A program made the position numbers and the translations under genes. Below, piece after piece: positions 1 through 7,469 of a stretch of DNA of 64,000 nt (the first letter of the stretch is position 1; the number at the start of each line of letters is the position of its first letter). Where the stretch lies: the NCBI GenBank assembly GCA_019419505.1, contig DXZS01000020.1, positions 124,001 through 188,000 of the forward strand, written 5' to 3'. The notes under the pieces were generated by a model that was not told where the DNA came from, made no database searches, and was given only the letters and a program-made list of their open reading frames with translations. The DNA is from Collinsella sp. Lineage in GTDB: Bacteria; Actinomycetota; Coriobacteriia; Coriobacteriales; Coriobacteriaceae.

Positions 1-119
1 CGGCGCGTGGGGCAGCCGAGCTCCTTGACCAGACGGTCGACGGTGTTCTCGTTCTCCTCTGCCAGCTGAAGCTGTGCCAGCTCCTCGTCGGTGAGCTGTT
101 CGTCTTTGTTTTCTGCCAT
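1..119 (-). CDS. Hypothetical protein, N-terminal fragment
   Basis: This is the first 39 codons of a minus-strand gene that runs off the left edge. It starts with ATG and begins MAENKDEQLTDEELAQLQ. The visible part is strongly acidic and Glu/Gln-rich, probably helical, with no membrane segment or recognisable motif. It lies 15 bases downstream of a small membrane protein gene on the same strand and could be co-transcribed with it. I do not recognise the family; the body of the protein is outside the window. Confidence 0.55.
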   Translation of the reverse strand, partial: MAENKDEQLTDEELAQLQLAEENENTVDRLVKELGCPTR

Positions 120-134
120 AGTTACCTCTTCTTA

Positions 135-563
135 CTATTTCTTAGCGTGCTTGCCAGCACCCTTGCTGTCATCGGTGACCGAGATGAGCTGTCGGTCGGC
201 TGCACCATTGTGACGCGCACGGCGACGCTCCTCGGCGTCGCCCGCGTCGGCGGCGGCGCGATGAGCCTTGTTGACGTTAAAAACCTCGTCGTGCTTGCGC
301 CATGGACCGACGGACTCGCCAAAGCTCATCTTAAGGCCGGCGATAAAGCCGCCGAGCCAGCCGATCGGCGCAAACTGCACCAGCGGGAACAGCGAAAACA
401 CCCAGGTCAGCAAGACGACTGCCGCCGCTCCTGCAAAGTTGGCAATCCAGTAGTCGCGCTTGGTGATCACGCGCTTTTCGCAGGCCCACTGGCCGCACAA
501 AAAGCCAATGTAGATCGCAAAGAGAAAGAGCACCAGCGCTAACACCACGAACGTCCAGCTCAT
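135..563 (-). CDS. Small multi-pass membrane protein, unknown function
   Basis: A 142-residue protein. The start is placed at the ATG of MSWTFVVLALVLFLF, 8 bases after GGGGAG; that ribosome site overlaps the stop of the upstream dehydrogenase, so the two genes are probably translationally linked. Hydrophobic segments are seen near residues 2-23, 32-52 and 56-72. They are followed by a hydrophilic, charged C-terminal tail of about 65 residues rich in Ala, Arg, Asp and Lys. No catalytic motif is recognised. The tail probably faces the cytoplasm (inference). An upstream in-frame start would put the leader inside the dehydrogenase gene, so it was rejected. Confidence 0.75.
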   Translation of the reverse strand: MSWTFVVLALVLFLFAIYIGFLCGQWACEKRVITKRDYWIANFAGAAAVVLLTWVFSLFPLVQFAPIGWLGGFIAGLKMSFGESVGPWRKHDEVFNVNKAHRAAADAGDAEERRRARHNGAADRQLISVTDDSKGAGKHAKK

Positions 564-568
564 GGGTG

Positions 569-1648
569 CTACTCCCCGTGATGGTGGCCGCAGCAGCACT
601 CGTGGCCGTCGTCATGGCCGTGACCGCCGCAGCACTCGTGGTCCTCGCCGTGATGGTGGCCGCAACCGCACTCGTGGTCGTCGCCACGCTCGCCGCAACC
701 GCAGCCGTCCTCGTGAGCACCGTGCTCCTCGGGACGATACTGCGACCAGTCCAGACCGGCGGCGATGGCGTCGGCCTCCTCCTTGTAGAGGACCGTGATG
801 GCCTGGGTGCCCAGCTTGGCGCCACCGATGGCGTCGAGCATGTCGTAGAGCGTAAAGGCCACGTCGGCGCCGGGCAGCGCAAGCTCACGATCGTCGGCAT
901 AGGCGAGCGCCAAGCGCAGGTCCTTAATGAAGTGCTCGACCATAAAGCCGGGCTTGTAGTCGCCGTCGAGCGCCTTGGGAGCCAGGCTCTCCATGGCGCC
1001 GGACTTGCCGGTACCGCCCAGGATCATCTGGCGGGTCTTCTCCAGATCGAGGCCGCTCAGCTCGGCAAATGCCATGGCGTCTGCCATGCCGACCATGCAG
1101 GCGCCCAGCGACACCTGGTTGGCGAGCTTGGCAGCCTGGCCCTTGCCGGCGCCGTCGAAGCAGCAGATGTTGGCCGCGAAGGTGGCAAGGATGTCGCGGA
1201 CCGGCGCGATGTCGTTCTCGGTGGCGCCCACGATAGCCGTAAGCGTGCCGGCGATAGCACCCGACTCGCCGCCGGTGACGGGGCAGTCAAACGCCATGCG
1301 GCCGGAAACCTGGGCGGCCTCGGCAATGTCGCGCGCCAGCTCGGGCGAGCTCGTGGTGAGGTCGATCAGGACCGCGCCGGGCTTAGTGCACGCGAGCAGG
1401 CCGTCGCCCGCCAGGTAGAGCTCCTCGACCTCGGAGGGATAGCCCACCATGGTAAAGACGACATCGGCGTTCGCCGCGGCATCGGCCGGCGTATCTGCCC
1501 AGACGGCGCCGCGCTCGATAAGCGCCGCCGCCTTGGACTTGGTGCGGTTGTTGACCGTGACGGGATAGCCGGCGTCCAGAATGTGGCCGGCGATGGGGGC
1601 ACCCATGATTCCGGTGCCGATGAATGCGACGGAGAGCTTGTTTGCCAT
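569..1648 (-). CDS. NAD(P)-dependent 3-hydroxyisobutyrate/tartronate-semialdehyde dehydrogenase family protein with His/Cys-rich tail
   Basis: A 359-residue beta-hydroxyacid dehydrogenase. The N-terminus carries the Rossmann motif FIGTGIMGAPIAGHIL. A Ser/Gly-rich substrate loop (CPVTGGESGA) lies near residue 122, and the GKGQAAKLANQ region holds the family's catalytic Lys near residue 170. Members reduce small 3-oxo acids such as tartronate or methylmalonate semialdehyde; the substrate here cannot be named. Family members are usually about 290-300 residues. This one has about 53 extra C-terminal residues with 13 His and 9 Cys, arranged as repeats like CGCGHHHGEDHECC, which resembles a metal-binding tail. 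The start has AAAGG upstream. Confidence 0.9.
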   Translation of the reverse strand: MANKLSVAFIGTGIMGAPIAGHILDAGYPVTVNNRTKSKAAALIERGAVWADTPADAAANADVVFTMVGYPSEVEELYLAGDGLLACTKPGAVLIDLTTSSPELARDIAEAAQVSGRMAFDCPVTGGESGAIAGTLTAIVGATENDIAPVRDILATFAANICCFDGAGKGQAAKLANQVSLGACMVGMADAMAFAELSGLDLEKTRQMILGGTGKSGAMESLAPKALDGDYKPGFMVEHFIKDLRLALAYADDRELALPGADVAFTLYDMLDAIGGAKLGTQAITVLYKEEADAIAAGLDWSQYRPEEHGAHEDGCGCGERGDDHECGCGHHHGEDHECCGGHGHDDGHECCCGHHHGE

Positions 1649-1746
1649 GAAACCTTTCCTTTTGGGTTGGGTGTTGTTACCAGGTTGAATACTCGGTGCC
1701 AGCGTTTGGGCTGTGAGTCGAGGGCGATTACGGACGCAGCGCTTGC

Positions 1747-2703
1747 CTACTGACCGCGCACGCGGCGGGCGATACGGTCGGAAAGCGACGCCTTGTCGGC
1801 GCGGTTCTTACCCCAAAACGCGCAGCCCACCATGCCGGGGCCCACGTGCGAGCCGATGGTGGGACCCACGGAGCCGCGAATGATCGTGACGTCGGCGCAA
1901 CCCTCCTCCTTGCGGATGGCGGCTTCGAGCCAGTCACCATCCTTTTCGGCATCGGCCGTCATGATGGCGATGGGCATGGTGCGATCGGGCACGTAGTTCT
2001 CGCGGAACGACTTGAGGATGGACTTGAGCGCCTTCTTGCGGCCGCGGTTGACGCCGATCAGCGACAGCGAGCCGGCCAGGTCGTAGGAGAGCTCGGGCTT
2101 GACGTCGAGCTTTGCCGTGAGCTGCGCCGCCGCGGGAGGAATGCGGCCGCCGGCAGCCAGTGCGTCGAAGCTCTCGAGCGTAAAGTAGCCGTGCACGTAG
2201 GTCTTTGCCTCGTTTGCCCAATCGACCAGCTGCTTGGCGGTCAGTCCCGCCGAACGCTGGCGCACGGCCTCGAGCGCCAAGAGCGCACCGGTCGCGCAGG
2301 GCAGAGCGTTGTCGACCACGTAGAGCTCAAAGTTGGGATACTCGGCGCGCACGACATCTGCCGCCTGGCACGCGGAGTTGTAGCTCGACGACAGCGCCGA
2401 GGTAAAGCACAGGTAGACCGTGGGCGTGCCCTCTTTGGCGCACTCGGTAAAAAACTCGATATAGCGACCGAGCGACACAGCCGAGGTGGACACGCGGGCA
2501 CCGGCGCGCATGCGGTCGTAGAACTCCTTGGGTGTGATGCTCGACCAGATGTCATCCGTGCGCTCCTCGCCATCGATAATGAAGGGGAAACCCAGGATAT
2601 CGACATCGAGGTTCGCGGCGACCTCGGGGCTAAAGTCGCAGCAGGTATCGACGACGATGCGGCAACGGTCCGAATGACCGGCGGATGCGGCCTTGTCCAT
2701 CAA
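1747..2703 (-). CDS. DegV family fatty-acid-binding protein
   Basis: A 318-residue DegV-fold protein. The N-terminal strand contains VVDTCCDFSPEV, and the family's STSAVS-type loop (residues about 76-81) contacts the carboxylate of a bound lipid. In Firmicutes the family presents fatty acids to FakA kinase (established); no FakA partner is visible here. A ribosome site AAGGAG lies 8 bases before the ATG. A terminator from the upstream hpf gene separates the two, so this gene probably has its own promoter in the short gap. The length is slightly above the usual 280-290, with a few extra residues at the C-terminus. Confidence 0.92.
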   Translation of the reverse strand: MMDKAASAGHSDRCRIVVDTCCDFSPEVAANLDVDILGFPFIIDGEERTDDIWSSITPKEFYDRMRAGARVSTSAVSLGRYIEFFTECAKEGTPTVYLCFTSALSSSYNSACQAADVVRAEYPNFELYVVDNALPCATGALLALEAVRQRSAGLTAKQLVDWANEAKTYVHGYFTLESFDALAAGGRIPPAAAQLTAKLDVKPELSYDLAGSLSLIGVNRGRKKALKSILKSFRENYVPDRTMPIAIMTADAEKDGDWLEAAIRKEEGCADVTIIRGSVGPTIGSHVGPGMVGCAFWGKNRADKASLSDRIARRVRGQ

Positions 2704-2718
2704 AGCGACTCCTTACGT

Positions 2719-2750
2719 AAAAAGGCGGCCACCCGCATGGGATGGCCGCC
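2719..2750 (-). terminator. Rho-independent terminator of hpf
   Basis: Stem GGCGGCCA/TGGCCGCC around 2724-2750 with an inner CCC/GGG extension. On the minus strand it is followed by five Ts. It lies about 30 bases past the hpf stop and just before the DegV start. Confidence 0.8.
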
Positions 2751-2779
2751 AACCGTTAACTCATGCAAGTTAACGTATT

Positions 2780-3364
2780 TTACTCGTCAAGTGTTTCGAT
2801 TCGGGGCTTGATGATGCCATATCCACCATTCTTACGGTGATACACCACATTGATGAGACCGGTCGTCGCGTTCTCGAACACGTAGAAGTCGTGGCCCAGC
2901 AGATCGGTCTGCACCAGCGCCTGCTCCTCAGTCATCGGGGTGACGTCGATAACCTTCTCGCGGACGAGCAGGTCGTCCTCTTCCTCGGGCAGCAGCAGGT
3001 CGGCCAGATCCTCAACGCGCTCGACCGGTGCGACATCCGCGGCGCTGGCACCGCCCTGGCGGTTGTCCACGACCTTGGTCTTGAACTTGCGCAGCTGGCG
3101 GGTGACCTTATCGGCGGAGAGGTCAATGGCGGCGTACATATCTGCACCGTGCTCGGCAACGCGAATCACCGAACCGCGGGCACGAACCGTAACCTCGACG
3201 ATTGCCGGGTTGGGGTTCGAGGGGTTCTTCTCATAGCGAAGTACAACGTCGACCGTCATGGGCTCGATATCGAAAACCTTGAGCGCCTCGCCGATCTTCT
3301 CATCCACATGCGCACGCAGAGCATCGGTTACCGTCGTCTTGCGTCCAGAAACCTTGATATCCAT
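2780..3364 (-). CDS. hpf: Ribosome hibernation promoting factor (long form)
   Basis: A 194-residue long-form HPF. The S30AE/RaiA domain (residues 1-100, starting MDIKVSGRKTTVTD) binds the 30S decoding region. A flexible linker leads to the C-terminal dimerisation domain (about 135-194, including FYVFENATTGLINVVYHR), which joins two 70S ribosomes into 100S dimers in stationary phase. The start is placed at MDIKV after TTGGAG. A longer reading adds 20 residues with no ribosome site and no homology expected. It is followed by a clear terminator, so it appears monocistronic. Confidence 0.95.
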   Translation of the reverse strand: MDIKVSGRKTTVTDALRAHVDEKIGEALKVFDIEPMTVDVVLRYEKNPSNPNPAIVEVTVRARGSVIRVAEHGADMYAAIDLSADKVTRQLRKFKTKVVDNRQGGASAADVAPVERVEDLADLLLPEEEDDLLVREKVIDVTPMTEEQALVQTDLLGHDFYVFENATTGLINVVYHRKNGGYGIIKPRIETLDE

Positions 3365-3586
3365 ACGTGGCTCCAATCTGCCTCGGGGACTTACTGTACT
3401 GGCTATGTACCCATTGCCGTGCATTTAATCACGCGGATTCCTAAAGACCCGAATAACGATTGCTTGATACCGCATACCGAAGTCTCGCACTTTTCTGTGG
3501 CAAAGTGCGCTATAGGAGGGGGCCAACGGCTTTGTATTTGGTCCCGAAAATTGGCTTTGACCTGCTGGTTTTATTGGGATGAAAAA
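3365..3586. other. Intergenic region upstream of hpf
   Basis: A gene-free stretch between hpf and the terminator of the lipoprotein gene. It should carry the hpf promoter on the minus strand. A small hairpin GCACTTT/AAAGTGC lies near 3488-3509. No convincing open reading frame or known riboswitch was recognised. Confidence 0.4.
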
Positions 3587-3615
3587 GCCGGGCTCCCCCA
3601 TCGGGGAAGCCCGGC
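3582..3615 (-). terminator. Terminator downstream of the solute-binding lipoprotein gene
   Basis: Stem GCCGGGCT with CCCC paired to GGGG and AGCCCGGC (3587-3598 with 3603-3615). On the minus strand it is followed by five Ts (3582-3586). It lies about 65 bases past the stop of the lipoprotein gene. Confidence 0.8.
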
Positions 3616-3681
3616 AGTGCGTGTTGAAACCGTGAAGAGGTGTCCTTTCCAACGTATAGGAGACACCACCCCTAGCAATAA

Positions 3682-4689
3682 CTAGCTATTGAGTTTGTTA
3701 ATGTCGTCGTCGGTGATGGCGCCTTCCTGGCTGGACGATTTGTCCTCGGAGGATGCGGTCTCATTGTTGGAATCAGAGGACTCGCTGCCGGAGGACGTGG
3801 TCTCACTGGACTCAGAGTCGCCCGGCTGCACGTTAGCGCCCGAAACCGTCTTAGTGGTGAGGTCGTAGGGCATCGTGCCATACCAGACGCAGTGGACCGC
3901 CTCGAGCGTGCCGTCGGCCGTAATACCGTCGAGGGCATCGCTCACGGCACGGCATAGTTCGTCATTGGACGAGAGGCCCACAACACCAAGCGTCGAGGGC
4001 GCCTCGAGCGCACCGACATAGGAGATCTCGCTCATCAGGCGTGCAAGGTAGCCGCCGGCCGTGGAGTCGCAGATCACATAGTCGACCTCGCCGGACTCGA
4101 GCGCCTCAAAGCACTCGTTGATGTTGGAGTAGGTCTTTTGGTTGGCGGTGATGCTCTGCTTAGCAAGCGCCTCCTGCGAGGCCGAGGACGCCTGAACGCC
4201 CAGGGTGGACGTGTTAAGGGTATCGGTGGAAACGCTTAGCGACCCACCATCGCTAGTTTTACCGAACACGGAAGTGGCATCGTACAGGCAGGTGCCGAGC
4301 GAGCTAATGTCCCCGTCCGTGGAGTTAATCTCGCCGATAAAGATATCGGCCTTTTTGTCGCCGAGCGCGGAACCTGCCGAGGACGCATCGACAAAGGCAA
4401 CCTTAAGGCCCATGCGGCTTGCGAGGGCGCGGGCGGCGTCGACCGCATATCCCGTGAGCTCGCCGTCGGCGCCCTGCATTGCCTGCGGCGCATCGGAAGT
4501 ATCGAGGGCGACCGTCAGGGTTCCGGGAGTGACCAGGGCATCGTCCGACACCGCCGGCGTGACGGTCTCGTACTCGATCTGGTCGATCGTGGGAGTCGTG
4601 AACGTAGACAGCGGGTTGAACGCGCATCCGCTCAGGCCCAAAACGGCGATGACCGCTGCGGTCCCAGCACCTAACCGAGCCGCGTGCAT
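3682..4689 (-). CDS. Extracellular solute-binding lipoprotein (amino-acid type, SBP_bac_3-like)
   Basis: About 335 residues. It has a lipoprotein signal peptide ending in LGLSGC; the Cys is the lipidation site. It is followed by a periplasmic binding protein type II domain, recognised from TLTVALDTSDAPQAMQ, a GYAVDAARALASRMG stretch and late strands ending in ALDGITADGTLEAV. The C-terminus is a Ser/Glu/Asp-rich tail of about 45 residues. The start is MHAARLG, with GAGGGG seven bases upstream; an alternative ATG lies at 4707. The frame stays open for another 160 codons upstream, but the lipobox requires a start close to it. No ABC permease is adjacent, so the transporter partner is unknown, or the protein is a sensor. 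Confidence 0.85.
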   Translation of the reverse strand: MHAARLGAGTAAVIAVLGLSGCAFNPLSTFTTPTIDQIEYETVTPAVSDDALVTPGTLTVALDTSDAPQAMQGADGELTGYAVDAARALASRMGLKVAFVDASSAGSALGDKKADIFIGEINSTDGDISSLGTCLYDATSVFGKTSDGGSLSVSTDTLNTSTLGVQASSASQEALAKQSITANQKTYSNINECFEALESGEVDYVICDSTAGGYLARLMSEISYVGALEAPSTLGVVGLSSNDELCRAVSDALDGITADGTLEAVHCVWYGTMPYDLTTKTVSGANVQPGDSESSETTSSGSESSDSNNETASSEDKSSSQEGAITDDDINKLNS

Positions 4690-5038
4690 CAAGCTGCCCC
4701 TCACCATGTCCACTACCCTGCCTTCTGTGTCGTATACAATCCGTGCGTTGCGCGGAATATCAGGTTGTTCCCACCAGCTGACCTGGTATTTGACCCCACA
4801 CTTGCGCACCGGGGTGTTTGCTCGGGAGGCCGCAGCCACCTTCACGACTGACCCGCTCGCCCGCGAGGCGGTATTGCCCCAAAGAAAGTAGAACGGACGG
4901 TGCGGCTTACATCTAGGACGCGCCATGATCGCGCCGCGCGCACGCGGTCGCTTACGTGGATCCCTTTGACCGCGTCTGTCTTGGACTAGGACGGGCATTT
5001 CGTCCGTCCGCAACCACAGCCTGGTAGGAACGAAGCGC

Positions 5039-5068
5039 ATTATAGCTAAGTTCAAGCTAAAGTTTAAG
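5039..5068 (-). promoter_or_regulatory. Possible promoter for the lipoprotein gene
   Basis: A perfect TATAAT on the minus strand (5044 to 5039) with only a weak -35 (CTTAAA, 18-base spacer). It would give a leader of about 345 bases before the lipoprotein start. Confidence 0.35.
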
Positions 5069-5136
5069 GTTAGGGGCGTCATTCGCATCGCGAGTACAGA
5101 TTTCGCAGGTCGGGGCGGATCATTCGTGCCCCCATG

Positions 5137-5187
5137 AAGCCCGGAGCTCCCCCACGGGGAGCTCCGGGGCACCCGTCTCAGGGTGCC
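5137..5187. repeat. Two GC-rich hairpins beside the inverted-repeat element
   Basis: The first is CCCGGAGCTCCCC-cac-GGGGAGCTCCGGG. Directly after it comes GGCACCC-gtctca-GGGTGCC. Neither is followed by a T run on either strand, so terminator function is doubtful. They abut the left end of the 215-bp element. Confidence 0.5.
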
Positions 5188-5189
5188 GT

Positions 5190-5404
5190 GTGCAAAAAAC
5201 GGCAAATATGAGTACTGTTACCAATTTAGTAGCAGAGTATTACCGCCTCACGAGCCCTTTTTGAGTTCCGCACAGCCTGCTTGGCGCCAAGATATTCCAC
5301 ATTCGTTTATTATCTCTTCGCTGAATCCAGATTATCGGCCCAAGTTTCTTTGTTTTTGCTGTCACTAATCTAGTAACAGTACTCATATTTGCCGTTTTTT
5401 GCAC
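5190..5404. mobile_element. MITE-like element with perfect 32-bp terminal inverted repeats
   Basis: The left end 5190-5221 begins GTGCAAAAAACGGCAAATAT. The right end 5373-5404 is its exact reverse complement over 32 bases, and similarity continues imperfectly a few bases inwards. The 151-base interior is more AT-rich than the genome average around it and has no plausible gene. No target-site duplication was obvious. It lies between the lipoprotein gene and the next minus-strand gene. A non-autonomous transposable element is the favoured reading; a structured RNA or regulatory palindrome is possible. Confidence 0.6.
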
Positions 5405-5440
5405 AGAGCATATAAACAGACCCCCTATAAAGCCATAGTT

Positions 5441-6550
5441 TTACGCTGGTTTGAGCCCAAAGCACGCTCGGAGCGTATTCAGCAGAGCATCTTGCCTCTT
5501 TCGGCGAGCCTCTACGCGATTCTGATATCGCTTACCCATACGCTGGTGGATGCGCCATGCGAGCGCTTCCATCGCTTCCATGTCGCAGAGCATTTCGTTG
5601 TTGACCGTCGCGACCTCGATTCCCATAGTAATCAAGCCCGTGTTGCGTTTTTCATCATGGATACGTCCCCTCCGGGAGGAATGGCCCAGCTCACCGTTGT
5701 ATTCAAGGTCAAACCGGGCTGCTTCCTGATACGCATCGCAAACTGCATGCGGCATCCCCGAGATTGCCTGCGCGCGGTCATCGAACTCGATCTTGTAGTC
5801 GGTCTTAAAGGGACCGCAGTCAAATCCGCCATAGGAAAACGGAAGCGAAAACAGAGCGAGCATGATGCACTCCATGGGCGAGAGCAGGTTTTCTGACAGG
5901 TAGGGACACAGACGCAGCAGCTGTTTGGCCACATTCCCCTTGCATGCCGCAAGGTAATCTGCCAGGCGATCGGGCGTCAGCGCCGGCTCGACTTCAAAGT
6001 AGCCCACGTCTGCTGGCTGGTCCTTGTCCTTTGCAAGTTTATTCGTAACAGGCGAGGTGTAGGGAGGCAGATACTTCCCGCGGTCGCTCAGTGAAATCTT
6101 AGAGCACAGCTCCTGGGCCAGGGCAAATGCCTGGATACAGCCAAGTTCGCGCGCAACGGCAAGGCAGAGGGCCTCGGGAGACAAGCTGTACACCCCCGGT
6201 TCCACCTCTAGAATCGAGCCGGCGGGCAACCCGGAACACACGGACCAGCCTACGCTAGGCATGCGGCGGCGCTGCGCCGCAGATCCCACCAGCAAGCACA
6301 AATCCTCTTGCACCTCGCCGCTTGCGGCTCCAATTCGCACCAAGTCGGGAAGATAGATGTCCTCGGTCGAGGGCGACGACGTGCGCAGCACACGGCGCTC
6401 TTCATCGGGATTGAGGTCCTTCCAGCTGATATAGCCCATCTGCCGGCGCTCGGCGCGCATCATGCGCAGCGCTGAAGCGCCTGTTAGGATTACGGAAGCC
6501 GCTAGCTGTTCGCCTGTCGGCTCGTTGCGCCGCTCAATCTTCACTGCCAC
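5441..6550 (-). CDS. Hypothetical protein with nuclease-like C-terminal domain (PD-(D/E)XK/DUF559-like)
   Basis: About 369 residues. It starts with GTG 10 bases after the comF stop, with GGGTGG as ribosome site, and is therefore probably translated as part of the tmk-holB-ricT-comF operon. Residues 1-170 have no motif I recognise. The last 140 residues contain DLEYNGELGHSSRRGRIHD followed by KRNTGLITMGIEV. This matches the Glu-x-Gly...His...Asp...Arg pattern of Vsr/DUF559 restriction-nuclease-fold proteins (inference from pattern only). A longer reading to 6916 simply overlaps comF in another frame and was rejected. Confidence 0.75.
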   Translation of the reverse strand: MAVKIERRNEPTGEQLAASVILTGASALRMMRAERRQMGYISWKDLNPDEERRVLRTSSPSTEDIYLPDLVRIGAASGEVQEDLCLLVGSAAQRRRMPSVGWSVCSGLPAGSILEVEPGVYSLSPEALCLAVARELGCIQAFALAQELCSKISLSDRGKYLPPYTSPVTNKLAKDKDQPADVGYFEVEPALTPDRLADYLAACKGNVAKQLLRLCPYLSENLLSPMECIMLALFSLPFSYGGFDCGPFKTDYKIEFDDRAQAISGMPHAVCDAYQEAARFDLEYNGELGHSSRRGRIHDEKRNTGLITMGIEVATVNNEMLCDMEAMEALAWRIHQRMGKRYQNRVEARRKRQDALLNTLRACFGLKPA

Positions 6551-6560
6551 AAAACCACCC

Positions 6561-7367
6561 CTACCAAACACGTGCGATAGCGAGGCCATCAACGGCCGCG
6601 GCACCGGCGCGCTTGAGTTCCGCCGAAGCCGCTGCCATCGTCGCACCCGTGGTGATAACGTCGTCGATAAGCAGCAGGCGGCGGCCCCGCACGTCCTCAA
6701 CGGTCTCGTACATGCCTCGGACGCGTTCACGGCGTTCTTCACGGCCGAGTTCACGCTGGTCGCCATGGCCGTATTTAACGAGGGCGTCGAGCAACGGAAC
6801 ACCCGACAGCTCGCAAAATGGGCGCGCGATGGCCTCCATATGATCGAAGCCGCGTCGCCGAAACGCCGCCGCAGTCGCGGGCACAAACACCACCGCATCG
6901 GCGCCGGACAACACACCGCCTAAGCGTTCGGGCGCCGCGACCTGGGCATGTAAGGCGGTGTCGTATAGCAGCTCTGCCAGATACGGCGCCAGGCGTCGCT
7001 CGCCCGCGTCTTTGTACGCTTTAATGATCCGCGGCAGCGGATGCGCGTAAACGGCACATGCCAGGCACCGGTCGAGTGCTTCGGCCATCGCCGAGGACGA
7101 ACCCTCGACCGAGCACTCGGTGCACAGCAAGTCTCCAAACGGGGCGCCGCATCGAGTGCAGCTATGCCGCGGGTCGATGAGCGCAAGCGCCGCCAAGCAG
7201 TCTTGGCAAATAAGCGCACCGGCGCGCTCGCAGCCGGCACATCGCGTAGGCGACAACGCCTCAAGCGCCTCGTACGCCGCCAGCTCGGCAAACGGTAGCA
7301 ATTCGTCCGCAAACGGCAGGATGCCGGCACCTTGCAGGCATCCCAACACATTCAAATATCTCTTCAC
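6561..7367 (-). CDS. comF: ComF family protein (phosphoribosyltransferase fold)
   Basis: A 268-residue ComF homologue, related to the factor that helps single-stranded DNA enter the cytoplasm during transformation. Four CxxC pairs (about C43/46, C54/57, C70/73, C82/85) form zinc-binding sites. The C-terminal half is a phosphoribosyltransferase domain with the PRPP motif LLLIDDVITTGAT. The start is GTG with GGAGGG seven bases upstream; that ribosome site lies in the arm of a 12-bp hairpin. No other competence gene is in the window, so a role in transformation is only inferred. Confidence 0.92.
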   Translation of the reverse strand: MKRYLNVLGCLQGAGILPFADELLPFAELAAYEALEALSPTRCAGCERAGALICQDCLAALALIDPRHSCTRCGAPFGDLLCTECSVEGSSSAMAEALDRCLACAVYAHPLPRIIKAYKDAGERRLAPYLAELLYDTALHAQVAAPERLGGVLSGADAVVFVPATAAAFRRRGFDHMEAIARPFCELSGVPLLDALVKYGHGDQRELGREERRERVRGMYETVEDVRGRRLLLIDDVITTGATMAAASAELKRAGAAAVDGLAIARVW

Positions 7368-7370
7368 GAC

Positions 7371-7406
7371 ACAACCCTCCCTACGTTCGGTCGCAGGGAG
7401 GGTTGT
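7371..7406 (-). promoter_or_regulatory. Hairpin burying the comF ribosome-binding site
   Basis: A perfect 12-bp stem (7371-7382 with 7395-7406) and a 12-base loop lie between ricT and comF. On the minus strand the 3' arm is AGGGAGGGTTGT, which contains the comF Shine-Dalgarno. There is no T run, so an attenuator of translation fits better than a terminator. Confidence 0.55.
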
Positions 7407-7469
7407 TGATTCAGTGCTATGGTACCCCGACGCGTTTGGGGTCAGGCAGGTTAAATCCGTTTGCGGGCG

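Noticed and set aside
5137..5187. Terminators for the 5.4-kb gene
   Set aside because: The hairpins are strong but lack T runs on either strand, so they are listed only as repeats.
4708..5205. N-terminal extension of the solute-binding lipoprotein
   Set aside because: A lipobox Cys must be near the N-terminus, and the extension has no ribosome site; only kept as an open question in findings.
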